This document shows positions 46,313 to 55,957 of a stretch of DNA of 64,000 nucleotides, one piece after another (position 1 is the stretch's first letter; each line of letters starts with the position of its first letter). Below the pieces are notes generated by a model. It ran no database searches. It was not told the origin of the DNA and saw only the letters and a list, made by a program, of their open reading frames with translations. The stretch spans positions 1 through 64,000 of the forward strand of contig JAHJOQ010000121.1 of NCBI GenBank assembly GCA_018820315.1. The letters run 5' to 3'. The stretch comes from Candidatus Zixiibacteriota bacterium (lineage in GTDB: Bacteria; Zixibacteria; MSB-5A5; JAABVY01; JAHJOQ01). A program made the position numbers and the translations under genes.

Positions 46313-47055
46313 TATCCGGCACATTTCGAAGTTCGAGTCTCGTCAACCCCCGTTTATCGGACTCGAACATTGCTACCGCCGCCTCATGACGCGACCGAAA
46401 CTGAAAGCGTGTGACTGTCAGCGAGTTGCAGCAGCGCGAAACCCGCCAAATCTGATGTCGTGCCCATCTTGTGACCAACGATCCTGGTTCATCCACAGGA
46501 TCGGCGACCACTGCCATTGCGCTGTAGTCCTCTGACAATTCACGATGGGAGTGTATATCTTCAGGCAAAGTGGGAGTAGTGTTCTGCAACTGAAGACGCA
46601 GCTCGTCTGATGCTGGCTCCCTCTCGACAGAATCCATTTCGGCATTTCATCGCAGTTTGACTCTTTCCCTCCCTCTGCTGTCTGCGCTAATGGAGGAATC
46701 ATTTTATCACTCGGTGCAGCATTGTGGAAATTTGGCGGCATGTTTTTGAAAGCTATTGTCTAAGATATCGCAATATCAGTTTCTGTCAGAAAGCTAAGTT
46801 CTGCAGTGAACACAGTGGGTGATGTGTTCCATAGATTCGTTGATGCCCTTGCTCCTTGCCGCTCCAGACGATCGAGCTTCTGTGCGGCATTCCTGATCCT
46901 GATAAGCATCTTTCCAGATCAATTTGGGATGCTCTGCAAGTCGTCATCACTCAAACCACTTGCGGATACCGGAGTTAGAACTTATCTTCTCACTGATTTG
47001 ATTGAAATCATTACAGAGGCGGCTCCAACACCGAGCAAGTATCGAGGTAACCATC
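46313..47055. other. Intergenic region between integrase and sugar transporter
   Basis: About 740 bp without a supported gene. It holds repeat copy A, a short hairpin (GTTCGAGTC at 46331-46339 and GACTCGAAC at 46360-46368) and the promoter region for the transporter operon. The overlapping ORFs seen here have no recognisable product. Confidence 0.5.
46359..46476. repeat. Dispersed 118-bp repeat, copy A
   Basis: The first of three related copies. Between 46403 and 46476 it matches copy B at about 86 percent by hand count, with a shared block CAGCAGCGCGA. It begins 46 bp after the integrase stop. Confidence 0.75.
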
Positions 47056-48009
47056 ATGTCGCATCCAAATCCTTTGAAAGTCACAACGTCTCTGATCGTT
47101 GCAAGTCTACTGTTGTTCGGCTGCGGCGAGGAGAATGAAAGCGATCTTAAAGAGGAAGCAAAGACTATGTTCGGGGCGGGCTTGACAATAGGTGTCTCTC
47201 TGCTCACTCGTACCCATCCGTTCTATCAGGATTTGGAGGCAGGCTTGCAGGAGGCGGCTGATGAAAATGGCTACAAACTGATCATCACAACCGGTGAATT
47301 CGACGTCGCTCACCAAAAGGACCAACTTCAGGACTTCACTGTCCGAGGTGTCAATGCGATCATTGTCTCACCGTGTGATTCGCGCTCAATAGGGACTTCC
47401 ATAAAAGCGGCAAATGACGCCGGTATCCCTGTCTTTACTGCGGATATTGCCTGTCTTGCCGAAGGTGTCAAGGTAGTTACACATGTTGCTTCCGACAATG
47501 TGGCAGGCGGACGGCTTGCTGCGCAGGCAATAATCGAAGCCATCAACGGCGCAGGCGAAGTTGCAATAATCGACCATCCGGAGGTGGAGTCCGTCATCCA
47601 GCGAGTCAGTGGATTCGAGGAGGAGATGTCCACTGCCCCCGAAGTCAAGATAGTAGCCAGACTATCAGGTCACGGTGTGAAGGACCAAGCGTTTAGGACT
47701 GCCGAGGATATTCTCCAGGCTCATCCGCACCTTAAAGCCATCTTCGGAATCAATGACGACACTATACTCGGTGCACTTGCAGCTATCGAGAAAGCCGGAA
47801 AGGTCAACGAAATCAAATTGGTGGGTTTTGACGCCGTTCCTGAGGCAAGGGCTGCCATTGCTGAAGGTCGGATCTATGCAGATGTCATCCAGAAGCCGCG
47901 TGAAATCGGCCGGAAGACAATTGAAGCTGTGAAGATGTATATGTCCGGCGAGACCGTGCCACCTGCAATTCTGATTCCATGCGGTCTCTTCACAGCGGCC
48001 GATGATTAG
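47056..48009 (+). CDS. Sugar ABC transporter substrate-binding lipoprotein (RbsB-like)
   Basis: About 317 residues from ATG 47056 (GAGGTA upstream; the frame is open from 47002). A lipoprotein signal ends in LLLFGCGEE. The mature protein has the ribose-binding fold of type-1 periplasmic proteins: TIGVSLLTRTHPFYQDLEAG, VNAIIVSPCDSRSIG, DIACLAEGVKVVTHVASDN and AIFGINDDTILGALAAI. It delivers a sugar to the permease below. It is the first gene of a four-gene operon with an alpha-mannosidase, so the ligand is probably mannose or a mannoside. Confidence 0.92.
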   Translation: MSHPNPLKVTTSLIVASLLLFGCGEENESDLKEEAKTMFGAGLTIGVSLLTRTHPFYQDLEAGLQEAADENGYKLIITTGEFDVAHQKDQLQDFTVRGVNAIIVSPCDSRSIGTSIKAANDAGIPVFTADIACLAEGVKVVTHVASDNVAGGRLAAQAIIEAINGAGEVAIIDHPEVESVIQRVSGFEEEMSTAPEVKIVARLSGHGVKDQAFRTAEDILQAHPHLKAIFGINDDTILGALAAIEKAGKVNEIKLVGFDAVPEARAAIAEGRIYADVIQKPREIGRKTIEAVKMYMSGETVPPAILIPCGLFTAADD

Positions 48010-48015
48010 TGAATT

Positions 48016-49536
48016 ATGTCAGTTCATTCTGATTCTTCCAATGGAATTCCCACGCGCTACAGCCACCCTCTGCTTGCCGCGCTTGAATTGACGAAGTCTT
48101 TCCCCGGAGTCCAGGCGCTCCGTGATATATCTTTTGATCTGCGCTCCGGCGAGATTCATGCTCTTGTAGGTGAGAATGGAGCCGGCAAAAGCACTCTTGT
48201 CAAGATTCTGACTGGCGTCCACATTCCCGACAACGGATCGGTTATGGTCGATGGCACTCAAGTATCATTCGGAAATCCGCTCGAAATAATGCGTCTCGGC
48301 GTGAAAGCCATCTATCAGGAATTATCGCTGGTACCCGCTCTCTCGGTGCATGCCAATCTATTCCTTGGTCAGGAGCGGACCACTGCAGGAATCATCAATG
48401 ATGGGAATGAGCGACGAATTGCGGCTGATGTACTGGCAAGACTTGGTGTGGAGATAGATCCCGATGCACTTGTTCGGTCCCTCAGTGTCGCTCAACAGCA
48501 AATGGTCGAGATCGGGCGGGCGCTTGTGAGCAACTGCCGTATTCTGATATTGGATGAACCTACAGCCGCTTTGTCGCCGACGGAAGTTGCACGTCTGTTT
48601 GATATCCTGCGGGAGCTTGTTCGGCAGAAGCTCGGCATTGTTTTCATAAGTCACCGTCTCGAAGAGGTATTGCAGATTGCGAATCGTGTGACGGTCCTAC
48701 GCGACGGTGCGGTAGTGACGACCCGTGAGAAGAGCGAGTTGTCGCGTCAGCAACTGATAGAATTCATGGTCGGACGCTCGCTTGAGAATGAATTTCCGAC
48801 GCGGCAAAGTGCAGAAATACGCGATGGACTCGAAGTCCGAAATCTCTCTGGTGACAGAGTACATGATATAACATTCGTTGCGCATCGCGGCGAAGTGCTT
48901 GGGTTGGCTGGGCTGATGGGCTCTGGGCGTACAGAGATCGCACGATTGATATTCGGTGCTGACCGGGCGAACACCGGATCGGTGACGCTTGATGGCAGAA
49001 TGGTTGATATCAAGTCGCCTCGTGACGCAATCAGGTCGGGGATATGTCTCCTGACAGAAGATAGGAAGACTCAAGGACTCGTATTGAAGCTGTCAGCTCA
49101 AGATAATTTCGCGCTGGGTAATCTGAGCCGGTGGTCGCAAAGAGGTTGGATAAATGACCGTCTCGAGAGATCGCGGTTCCGAAATCATGTTGATGCATTG
49201 CGAATCCGGTTGGCAGATCCGAAGCAGCACGCAGAAACGCTTTCGGGTGGCAATCAGCAGAAACTTCTTGTGGCACGTTGGCTGGAAGCCGAATCGCAGG
49301 TTGTTATTTTCGATGAGCCGACTCGCGGTATCGATGTCGGCGCCAGATATGAGATGTACTGCCTGATTAATGAGCTGACCTCGCTTCGAAAGGCAGTGAT
49401 CGTCATTTCATCCGAATTGCCGGAATTGCTCGGAATGTGTGATCGTCTCCTGGTGATGCGACGCGGGAGAATTGCCGGTGAGATTACCGAAGTGCAAGAT
49501 GCTTCACAGGAACAGGTCATGGCCCTTGCCGTGTGA
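48016..49536 (+). CDS. Sugar ABC transporter ATP-binding protein (RbsA/MglA-like)
   Basis: A 506-residue protein with two nucleotide-binding domains in tandem. The first has Walker A GENGAGKST, signature LSVAQQQM and Walker B ILILDEPTAALSP. The second has the degenerate Walker A GLMGSGRTE and signature LSGGNQQK with VVIFDEPTRGIDVG, as usual in RbsA. It energises import with the permease encoded next; its stop overlaps the permease start. Confidence 0.95.
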   Translation: MSVHSDSSNGIPTRYSHPLLAALELTKSFPGVQALRDISFDLRSGEIHALVGENGAGKSTLVKILTGVHIPDNGSVMVDGTQVSFGNPLEIMRLGVKAIYQELSLVPALSVHANLFLGQERTTAGIINDGNERRIAADVLARLGVEIDPDALVRSLSVAQQQMVEIGRALVSNCRILILDEPTAALSPTEVARLFDILRELVRQKLGIVFISHRLEEVLQIANRVTVLRDGAVVTTREKSELSRQQLIEFMVGRSLENEFPTRQSAEIRDGLEVRNLSGDRVHDITFVAHRGEVLGLAGLMGSGRTEIARLIFGADRANTGSVTLDGRMVDIKSPRDAIRSGICLLTEDRKTQGLVLKLSAQDNFALGNLSRWSQRGWINDRLERSRFRNHVDALRIRLADPKQHAETLSGGNQQKLLVARWLEAESQVVIFDEPTRGIDVGARYEMYCLINELTSLRKAVIVISSELPELLGMCDRLLVMRRGRIAGEITEVQDASQEQVMALAV

Positions 49537-50927
49537 ACCATAACATGAGCTATCGATCCTCATTTGCACGATTCTTATCCGACTACGGCATGCTCGGTGT
49601 GCTGGTACTCCTGTGTCTGTTGTTCTCAGTTCTAACAATGTCGGATCAGCATCCCGTCGGTCGCGATGCTGCAGTCAGTTTGATTTCAGTGCTGCCTGAG
49701 CTTCCTCCCGACGCCGGAGTGGCGATCGTTGTGCAGTCAAACGGCAGCGACAGTATATTCGCCGAGACTCTATTGGACTCTCTACGAGTTCGTGGCATCG
49801 CCGGACATTTGATTGCCGGCGACCCGGCGGCAATTCGTGAAAGTCTGAGAATCCTGGCAGACGAAGGACTTTCAACCATCGCAGTAACGATGGCACTTGA
49901 GCCGATGGTCAGGGCGATACGCTCATCGGTAGCTCAGTTGAGTGAAGCACAGATAGTCACGCCTCCGGTTACGCGCTGGCCCACATTCCTGCTTGCCGAC
50001 AATGTCCGGAATGTGGCGAATCAGATAGCGGTGATAGCGTTAATAGCAATCGGTATGACAATGGTCATCATTACAGCAGGCATCGATCTCTCTGTCGGCA
50101 GCCTCATCGCTCTGTCAGCAGTGATTGCGGCATGGCTCGTCGGCCAATGGGGAGGTGCGAATGCCTCGACATTCGCGATGATAGCTGCGGGAACGCTCGC
50201 AGTGATTTTCAGTGGAGCTGTCGGAGCCTTCAGCGGTCTTATGATAACGCAGTTTCGCATCCCGCCGTTCATAGCCACTCTGGCAATGATGCAGGTTGCG
50301 GCAGGTCTGGGCTATATCATTTCACAAGGTATGCCGATCTATCAACTTCCGGACGGATTCACGGCCCTTGGGCGCTCGGCTGATCCGTTGCTGAAAATTC
50401 CCTATGCAGTGCTCCTGATGATCGGTTTGTATATCGTCGCTCATCTCGTGATGAGCCGAACAACGTTGGGCCGTTACATCTATGCCGTCGGGGGTAATCC
50501 GGAGGCTGCCCGCCTCGCCGGAATACGCGTCAGTGGGGTATTGGTATTCGTTTATGTGATTTGCGGCATGTTGGCCGGGCTCGGCGGAGTTGTGATGGCT
50601 TCTCAGCTCAAAAGCGGGGCACCGACCTATGGTCTTACGTACGAATTATATGTGATCGCTGCAGTAGTTGTTGGAGGCACAAGTCTTAGTGGCGGCGAAG
50701 GCCGCATCTTCGGAACACTGATAGGCGCATTTATCATAGCAGTAATTCAGAACGGCATGAATCTTACCAATGTCGAGAGCTATACTCAGAAGGTAGTGCT
50801 TGGCCTTGTGATACTCGGCGCGGTATTGCTCGACCAATTGAGACAGCGAGGATTTCTAAAACACCTGGCTATGCAGAGAATGGCAAGAAAGCAGGTGTCT
50901 TCTGACACAGTCGAAGGGAAGGAGTAA
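49533..50927 (+). CDS. Sugar ABC transporter permease (RbsC-like) with an extra N-terminal domain
   Basis: A 464-residue permease, more than 100 longer than usual. The membrane core from about residue 160 is ordinary (IGMTMVIITAGIDLSVGSLIALS, then VYVICGMLAGLGGVV and the C-terminal GTSLSGGEGRIFGTLIGA). Between the first membrane segment (about 19-36) and the next lies an insert of about 110 residues with alternating strands and helices (VAIVVQSNGSDSIFAETLL, LSTIAVTMALEP), reminiscent of one lobe of a periplasmic sugar-binding protein. Start is GTG 49533 or ATG 49545. Confidence 0.9.
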   Translation: MNHNMSYRSSFARFLSDYGMLGVLVLLCLLFSVLTMSDQHPVGRDAAVSLISVLPELPPDAGVAIVVQSNGSDSIFAETLLDSLRVRGIAGHLIAGDPAAIRESLRILADEGLSTIAVTMALEPMVRAIRSSVAQLSEAQIVTPPVTRWPTFLLADNVRNVANQIAVIALIAIGMTMVIITAGIDLSVGSLIALSAVIAAWLVGQWGGANASTFAMIAAGTLAVIFSGAVGAFSGLMITQFRIPPFIATLAMMQVAAGLGYIISQGMPIYQLPDGFTALGRSADPLLKIPYAVLLMIGLYIVAHLVMSRTTLGRYIYAVGGNPEAARLAGIRVSGVLVFVYVICGMLAGLGGVVMASQLKSGAPTYGLTYELYVIAAVVVGGTSLSGGEGRIFGTLIGAFIIAVIQNGMNLTNVESYTQKVVLGLVILGAVLLDQLRQRGFLKHLAMQRMARKQVSSDTVEGKE

Positions 50928-50930
50928 CGC

Positions 50931-53900
50931 ATGAGAATCATAGTGAAGATATTGGTGATCTGCCTTATTCTGGGATGTATGACCAGCTTGGCACAATCGC
51001 CGGAAAATGTGGCGGGATCTGAACGACAGTTGCTGATGGTCGGGACAGCGCATCTGGATACGCAGTGGCGCTGGACTATCCAAAACACGATCAACGAGTA
51101 TATTCCATCCACTTTTCGGGACAATTTCAAACTACTCGATCAGTTTCCGGGCTATGTCTTCAGTTTCGAAGGTGCTTTTCGGTATATGTTGATCAAGGAA
51201 TACTATCCCGACGACTACGAGCTTCTCAAGGGCTACATCAACAGCAACCGTTGGAGAGTGATTGGCAGTTGGGTTGATGCGGTCGATGTCAACATCCCGT
51301 CATTCGAGTCTCTCGTCAGACAGACACTCTATGGCAACGGATATTTCAAACGTGAGTTCGGCAAGACCAGCCGGGATATCTTCCTTCCAGACTGCTTCGG
51401 ATTTGGCTACGCGCTTCCGTCAATCGCACGCCATTGTGGTCTTCAGAGTTTTTCCACGCAGAAGCTCTCCTGGGGTTCCTCTGTAGGAGTGCCATTTGAT
51501 ATCGGCGTATGGACAGGAGTCGACGGCTCGTCAATTTTCGGCGGTCTCAAGCCGGGAGCCTATGTCAATCGCATTGAAGACGACTTGAGTCGCGATACTC
51601 TCTGGCTCGCCCAGATCGATAGTCAGGGAACTGCATCAGGTTTATATGCCGGATACGGATATTTCGGAACGGGAGATACCGGAGGCGCACCCGACTCGGC
51701 GTCTGTCGATTGGCTTCAGCGATCAGAGGCTAGTGACGGTCCCATCAGGGTGTGGTGTGGAGGAGCGGATGACCTTGTCGATATGGCGTTGGAAGCCGAT
51801 ACCAACCTCCTGCCGCATTACCGTGGAGAGCTCCTCATGACTCGTCATGGCGTTGGCTGCTACACATCCCAGGCAGCGATGAAACGTTGGAATCGAAAGA
51901 ATGAACTGCTGGCCGATGCCGCGGAGAGGGCATCGGTGATCGCCTCGCATCTCAGAGGATTCAGCTATCCGGGAGAGACTCTTCGAGACAGTTGGGTACG
52001 GTTTCTGTGGCATCAGTTCCATGATGATCTCACCGGCACAAGCATCCCCGAGGCGTATGAATTCTCGTGGAGTGACGAGATACTGGCGATGAACCGATTT
52101 GCATCGGTGTTAGAGAACGCGGTTGAAGCCACAGTTTCGGCTCTCGATACGCGGGCTGAAGGAGTACCCGTTGTTTTGTTCAATCCTCTTTCGATCGAGC
52201 GGACTGATGTCGTGGAAGCATCAGTCAAGTTCAATGAGTCAACTCCTGAGTACGTGCGTGTGATTGGTCCCGATGGCAGAGAGGTGCCTTCGCAGTTGCT
52301 AAGCACAAATGGCAATGAAGTGATGCTGCTGTTCGCGGCCACCGTCCCCTCAGTAGGCTATTCCGTTTATGACATTAGATCCGCTAATAAGCCATCATCA
52401 ATGTCGAACTCTCTCAAAGTCAGTACGACCGGCCTCGAAAATGAAAGATACAAGGTTGCTATCGACGCCGACGGAAATGTGGCATCGATCTTCGACAAAA
52501 TGCAGCAACAAGAATTGCTTAGCGCGCCGATTCAATATCAGCTTCTCTTTGATAAGCCAAGGCAATGGCCGGCATGGGAAATTCAGTACGAGGATATTAT
52601 GCAGCCCCCTCTGGCTGTGCTCGGCAACCCCGAGTCAATCGAGGTGATTGAAGAGGGACCGGTGCGCGCCGCGGTTAAGGTGATTCGGAAGATCGGCGAC
52701 AGCGAATTTGCAACTATCATTCGGCTCTGTGGTGGCTTGTCTGGAGACCGTATTGAGTTCTTCAATGACGTGAACTGGTATGAGAAGGAACGCCTCCTGA
52801 AGGTCGCATTCCCGGTTACCGCTGCCAATGACAGTGTTACGTATGATCTTGGACTGGGAACAATACGACGCGGCCTGAATCGAGAGAAGCTGTATGAGGT
52901 CCCCGGGCACCAATGGGCGGATATCACGGAAGCATCCGGTGAGTATGGGGTCGCTGTGCTCAACGACTGCAAGTATGGCTGGGATCATCCCGACCGTGGG
53001 ACTCTGCGACTCACGTTGATCCATACACCGGGTGTGTTTGAATCATGGATGTGGGTTGGTGACCAGAAATCGCAGGATTTGGGGCATCACCAGTTTTCAT
53101 TCGCTGTCTCCGGACATCCGGATGACTGGCGGCAAACTGTGCCTTGGCAGGCGGCGCGGTTCAATCAGCCAATTGTCGCATTTCAGACCGACAGCCGTCA
53201 GGGGCCACTGGGCAAGTCATATTCATTCCTGAAGCTGGTTGAACAGTCAGATGGAGGTGATTCCGACGAACTCCCCGGAGCTTTCGTTAACTCAGTCAAG
53301 CAGGCTGAAGAGAGTGACGAGATTATCGTGCGAGTCAAGGAGTTGCAGGGACTGTTTCACAGTAGACTCAAACTGCGCTTCGCTGATGCAGTCGTTTCGG
53401 CGCGAGAGGTGGATGGTTGCGAGGATTCGTTGGACGTCGCTAAGGTGGGAAACGGCGAATTGACCTTCGATCTCAAGCCGTATCAACCGAAAGCGTTTGC
53501 AATCAGATTGCGGCAGGACGAAAATGGCGCGACTGCCCATCCTGAGTCGTGGCGCGTGGATCTTCCTTTCAACGAAGACGGGATCAGCTCTGATCGGAAC
53601 CGGCTGGATGGTGATTTCGACGGTCAAGGAAATACTCTATCAGGCGACTTGCTCCCGGATCACTGCACTTTTCAAAACATTGAATTCAATCCTGGATCAA
53701 CTGATGACGGTCACAACAATATGGTGGCGTGTAAGGGACAGACGATACAGTTGCCTCAAAAACCGTTCAATCGTCTGTACATTCTGGCTGCTTCGACAAA
53801 CGGCCCCTCTTCAGAGACTTTCACTGTGGACAACCGCACATTCGAGGTAGATATTCCTGACTATGCCGAACCGATGGGACAGTGGAATAACCGCGTAAAT

Positions 53901-54863
53901 GGCAGACTGCTGATGGAGGAAGCACATGAAATCGCACCCGCGTTTATCAGTCATGTGCCTGTAGCATGGTATGGCTGTCATCGTCATACGACTGACGGTG
54001 ACAATGAGGCATATCGCTTCACATATCTTCATGCCTATCGCATGGGTTTTCCGAATGGCGCTCGTACTCTTATTCTGCCGGATAATCCACGTGTTAAGGT
54101 GCTCGCAATTACTGCAGCACAGTCATCGTACGCGAATGTTCGGCCGGTTGAGCCACTCTACGACATCGAGTCCGGCACCTTTGCCAGGATCTCCGCCGAA
54201 CGGACCGCTTTCCTCGATCCTGTGCCTGTAACGCTATCGACCCCGATTCCGGGAGCTGCGGTACATTACACTCTCGATGGGACCGACCCAACGGAGACAT
54301 CTCCGATTTATGTCGAGCCAATCACGATAGCCGCGACGTCGACTGTGAAGGCGCGAGCCATCAGACAAGGTTTCGACGACCGGTATGTCACCGCTATGTC
54401 ATTTCAGAAGCTGAGTCCTCATCCGTCGCATGTGATCACTGACGTCGCGCCGGGACTCAACGCTCGGTATTTCGAAGGAAGCTGGAGCAAAGTGCCGGAA
54501 TTCGATACGATTGCTGCTCTCCGCGAGTTTGTGGCGGATCAGGTTCTTCTTCCACCCTTTGCGCGTGATGAAGATTTTGGTATGACGTTCACTGGTCAGA
54601 TCAACGTTCCTGCTGACGGTTTGTATGAGTTTGAGATTAGTTCAGACGATGGCAGCCTTCTCTGGATTTCCGATTCGCTGGTTGTGGACAATGATGGTCT
54701 TCATGGCGGCGGGTTTGTTGGTGGAGCAATTGCTTTGAAGGCTGGGTATCATCCGATTCGAGTATACATGTTCCAGGCCAAGGGTGATCGAGATCTGCAG
54801 ATGCGACTGACGTGCCCTCAAATGCAAGGACAATCTGTACCAGCGGATTGGCTGTTCCATTGA
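50931..54863 (+). CDS. Exported GH38 alpha-mannosidase with CHB_HEX_C and PA14 domains
   Basis: A 1,310-residue exported glycoside hydrolase. The signal peptide includes a possible lipobox (LILGC, C16). The GH38 catalytic domain starts at about 33: zinc ligands H41 and D43 (GTAHLDTQWRW), nucleophile D153 (FLPDCFGFG) and zinc-site His in HQFHDDLTGTSI near 360. Middle and C-terminal GH38 beta-domains follow to about 870. Then come an uncharacterised module rich in Asp and Trp, a CHB_HEX_C_1 domain (YTLDGTDPTETSPIYVEPI, near 1105) and a PA14 carbohydrate-binding domain (about 1160-1305). It starts three bases after the permease stop with GGAAGGAG. Expected role: release of mannose from surface glycans for import. 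Confidence 0.92.
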   Translation: MRIIVKILVICLILGCMTSLAQSPENVAGSERQLLMVGTAHLDTQWRWTIQNTINEYIPSTFRDNFKLLDQFPGYVFSFEGAFRYMLIKEYYPDDYELLKGYINSNRWRVIGSWVDAVDVNIPSFESLVRQTLYGNGYFKREFGKTSRDIFLPDCFGFGYALPSIARHCGLQSFSTQKLSWGSSVGVPFDIGVWTGVDGSSIFGGLKPGAYVNRIEDDLSRDTLWLAQIDSQGTASGLYAGYGYFGTGDTGGAPDSASVDWLQRSEASDGPIRVWCGGADDLVDMALEADTNLLPHYRGELLMTRHGVGCYTSQAAMKRWNRKNELLADAAERASVIASHLRGFSYPGETLRDSWVRFLWHQFHDDLTGTSIPEAYEFSWSDEILAMNRFASVLENAVEATVSALDTRAEGVPVVLFNPLSIERTDVVEASVKFNESTPEYVRVIGPDGREVPSQLLSTNGNEVMLLFAATVPSVGYSVYDIRSANKPSSMSNSLKVSTTGLENERYKVAIDADGNVASIFDKMQQQELLSAPIQYQLLFDKPRQWPAWEIQYEDIMQPPLAVLGNPESIEVIEEGPVRAAVKVIRKIGDSEFATIIRLCGGLSGDRIEFFNDVNWYEKERLLKVAFPVTAANDSVTYDLGLGTIRRGLNREKLYEVPGHQWADITEASGEYGVAVLNDCKYGWDHPDRGTLRLTLIHTPGVFESWMWVGDQKSQDLGHHQFSFAVSGHPDDWRQTVPWQAARFNQPIVAFQTDSRQGPLGKSYSFLKLVEQSDGGDSDELPGAFVNSVKQAEESDEIIVRVKELQGLFHSRLKLRFADAVVSAREVDGCEDSLDVAKVGNGELTFDLKPYQPKAFAIRLRQDENGATAHPESWRVDLPFNEDGISSDRNRLDGDFDGQGNTLSGDLLPDHCTFQNIEFNPGSTDDGHNNMVACKGQTIQLPQKPFNRLYILAASTNGPSSETFTVDNRTFEVDIPDYAEPMGQWNNRVNGRLLMEEAHEIAPAFISHVPVAWYGCHRHTTDGDNEAYRFTYLHAYRMGFPNGARTLILPDNPRVKVLAITAAQSSYANVRPVEPLYDIESGTFARISAERTAFLDPVPVTLSTPIPGAAVHYTLDGTDPTETSPIYVEPITIAATSTVKARAIRQGFDDRYVTAMSFQKLSPHPSHVITDVAPGLNARYFEGSWSKVPEFDTIAALREFVADQVLLPPFARDEDFGMTFTGQINVPADGLYEFEISSDDGSLLWISDSLVVDNDGLHGGGFVGGAIALKAGYHPIRVYMFQAKGDRDLQMRLTCPQMQGQSVPADWLFH

Positions 54864-55089
54864 GGGCTCGCCAGTACGGTGGCTTCTGCGACTCCGTAAT
54901 CCAAAGCGCCGACGTGGCCAAGTAAGCACTCGCCGGTGAGATAGATGATTTCTTTAACCAATGTGTGATAAGGAACGACTTACTTCCAGGATCCGCCCTG
55001 ATTCTGAATGCGAGCTTCATACCACAATCGCAGAGTCTCGTGTTATGCCAGCTCATATCGGAATGAGCTTCAGAGTGGAGTGACTACTG

Positions 55090-55230
55090 AACTCGAAGTC
55101 CGCTATCGACGCCTCTTGCTGCAACTATGCCGGAAAGCGTGTGGCAGTCAGCGACTTGCAGCAGCGCGAGACCCGGTAGATCTGATTTCGTGCCCATATT
55201 TTGACCAAATGCTGCGACTTTTCTGAAAAC
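55090..55230. repeat. Dispersed repeat, copy B
   Basis: Second copy of the repeat. The 118-bp core 55090-55207 matches copies A and C; similarity to copy C continues to about 55230 (shared TTTTCTGAAAA). It lies about 230 bp after the mannosidase stop. Confidence 0.75.
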
Positions 55231-55356
55231 CTGCCCGTGCGGGCGCATATCCACAGAATGCCTGGCAAGGTACCAGTGAGGCTGTTTGGAGCCGACAGTG
55301 TTGCCGACAACGCGAAATTGCGGGCGACACCCGGGTACCCGCTCTATCGGTTCAAT

Positions 55357-55800
55357 CTATAAGCCAGGGGCTTTCTGCATCCCACCTGCAGTGTTCTTCA
55401 ACCAATAGGCGGTCATGGTGATGTCTCCAACCACACGCTCGTAGTGGATGCCTTCAGGAAGTTGTCTACTGTACCTCTCCGGTATCTGACTCCTGTAAAC
55501 TCTTCTGTGATCACGAGGCATCAGAACTCCACTCAGTACTCCAAGCTTACAGATCACGTCCCAGCTGTAACAACTGTTCGCGTAGTCAGATCTCTTAGCT
55601 GTTCGTCTGCAGCGACCCGCTCCTGTCGTCTGTGACCGCTGTGCCCGCAAACACCCCCAACTACCTCTTAGCTGTCAGATTCATTCGATCCTTGAAATCG
55701 TCCCAAGAAACTCCCTTCACTTCCTACCAGCGATGTCGAAAGTCTCTCTCGGTGAACCAGGGCTTACCATTGGGCTTAACCTCTTTCCATTTTCAAACTT
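55357..55800 (-). pseudogene. Broken protein-coding remnant of unknown family
   Basis: On the minus strand, protein-like text appears in pieces. From about 55790 it reads KWKEVKPNGKPWFTERDFRHRW, a TAG, then EVKGVSWDDFKDRMNLTAKR and a second TAG in the same frame near 55672. Downstream in another frame come YSWDVICKLGVLSGVLMPR, YRSQIPERYSRQLPEG and VVGDITMTAYWLKN, ending at 55357. The amino-acid texture is that of a real protein with stops and a frameshift. I do not recognise the family; a mobile-element gene is one possibility. Confidence 0.35.
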
Positions 55801-55957
55801 ACGGTTATGCCCTTTATTTCATCAACTTCTCAAAGTACAAATCATAAGATACACTAACCGCAATCGTCAATCCTTGACAAGCTCTCCTCAAGCACCTATT
55901 TTCAATACAATGACTTACCGGTCATGATTCGCAGCAGCTAAGATCAAAGATCAGACA

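Larger units (their letters stand above)
54864..55957. other. Gene-poor region between mannosidase and sigma-like module
   Basis: About 1.1 kb without an intact gene. It holds repeat copy B (55090-55230) and a broken minus-strand gene (about 55357-55800). Confidence 0.5.

Noticed and set aside
46336-46370. A tRNA remnant near the integrase end, suggested by GTTCGAGTC text
   Set aside because: No acceptor or anticodon arm can be folded around it; it is a short inverted repeat only.
46221-47138. Several overlapping ORFs in the integrase-transporter gap
   Set aside because: They overlap each other, the integrase end, repeat A and the transporter start, and have no domain texture.
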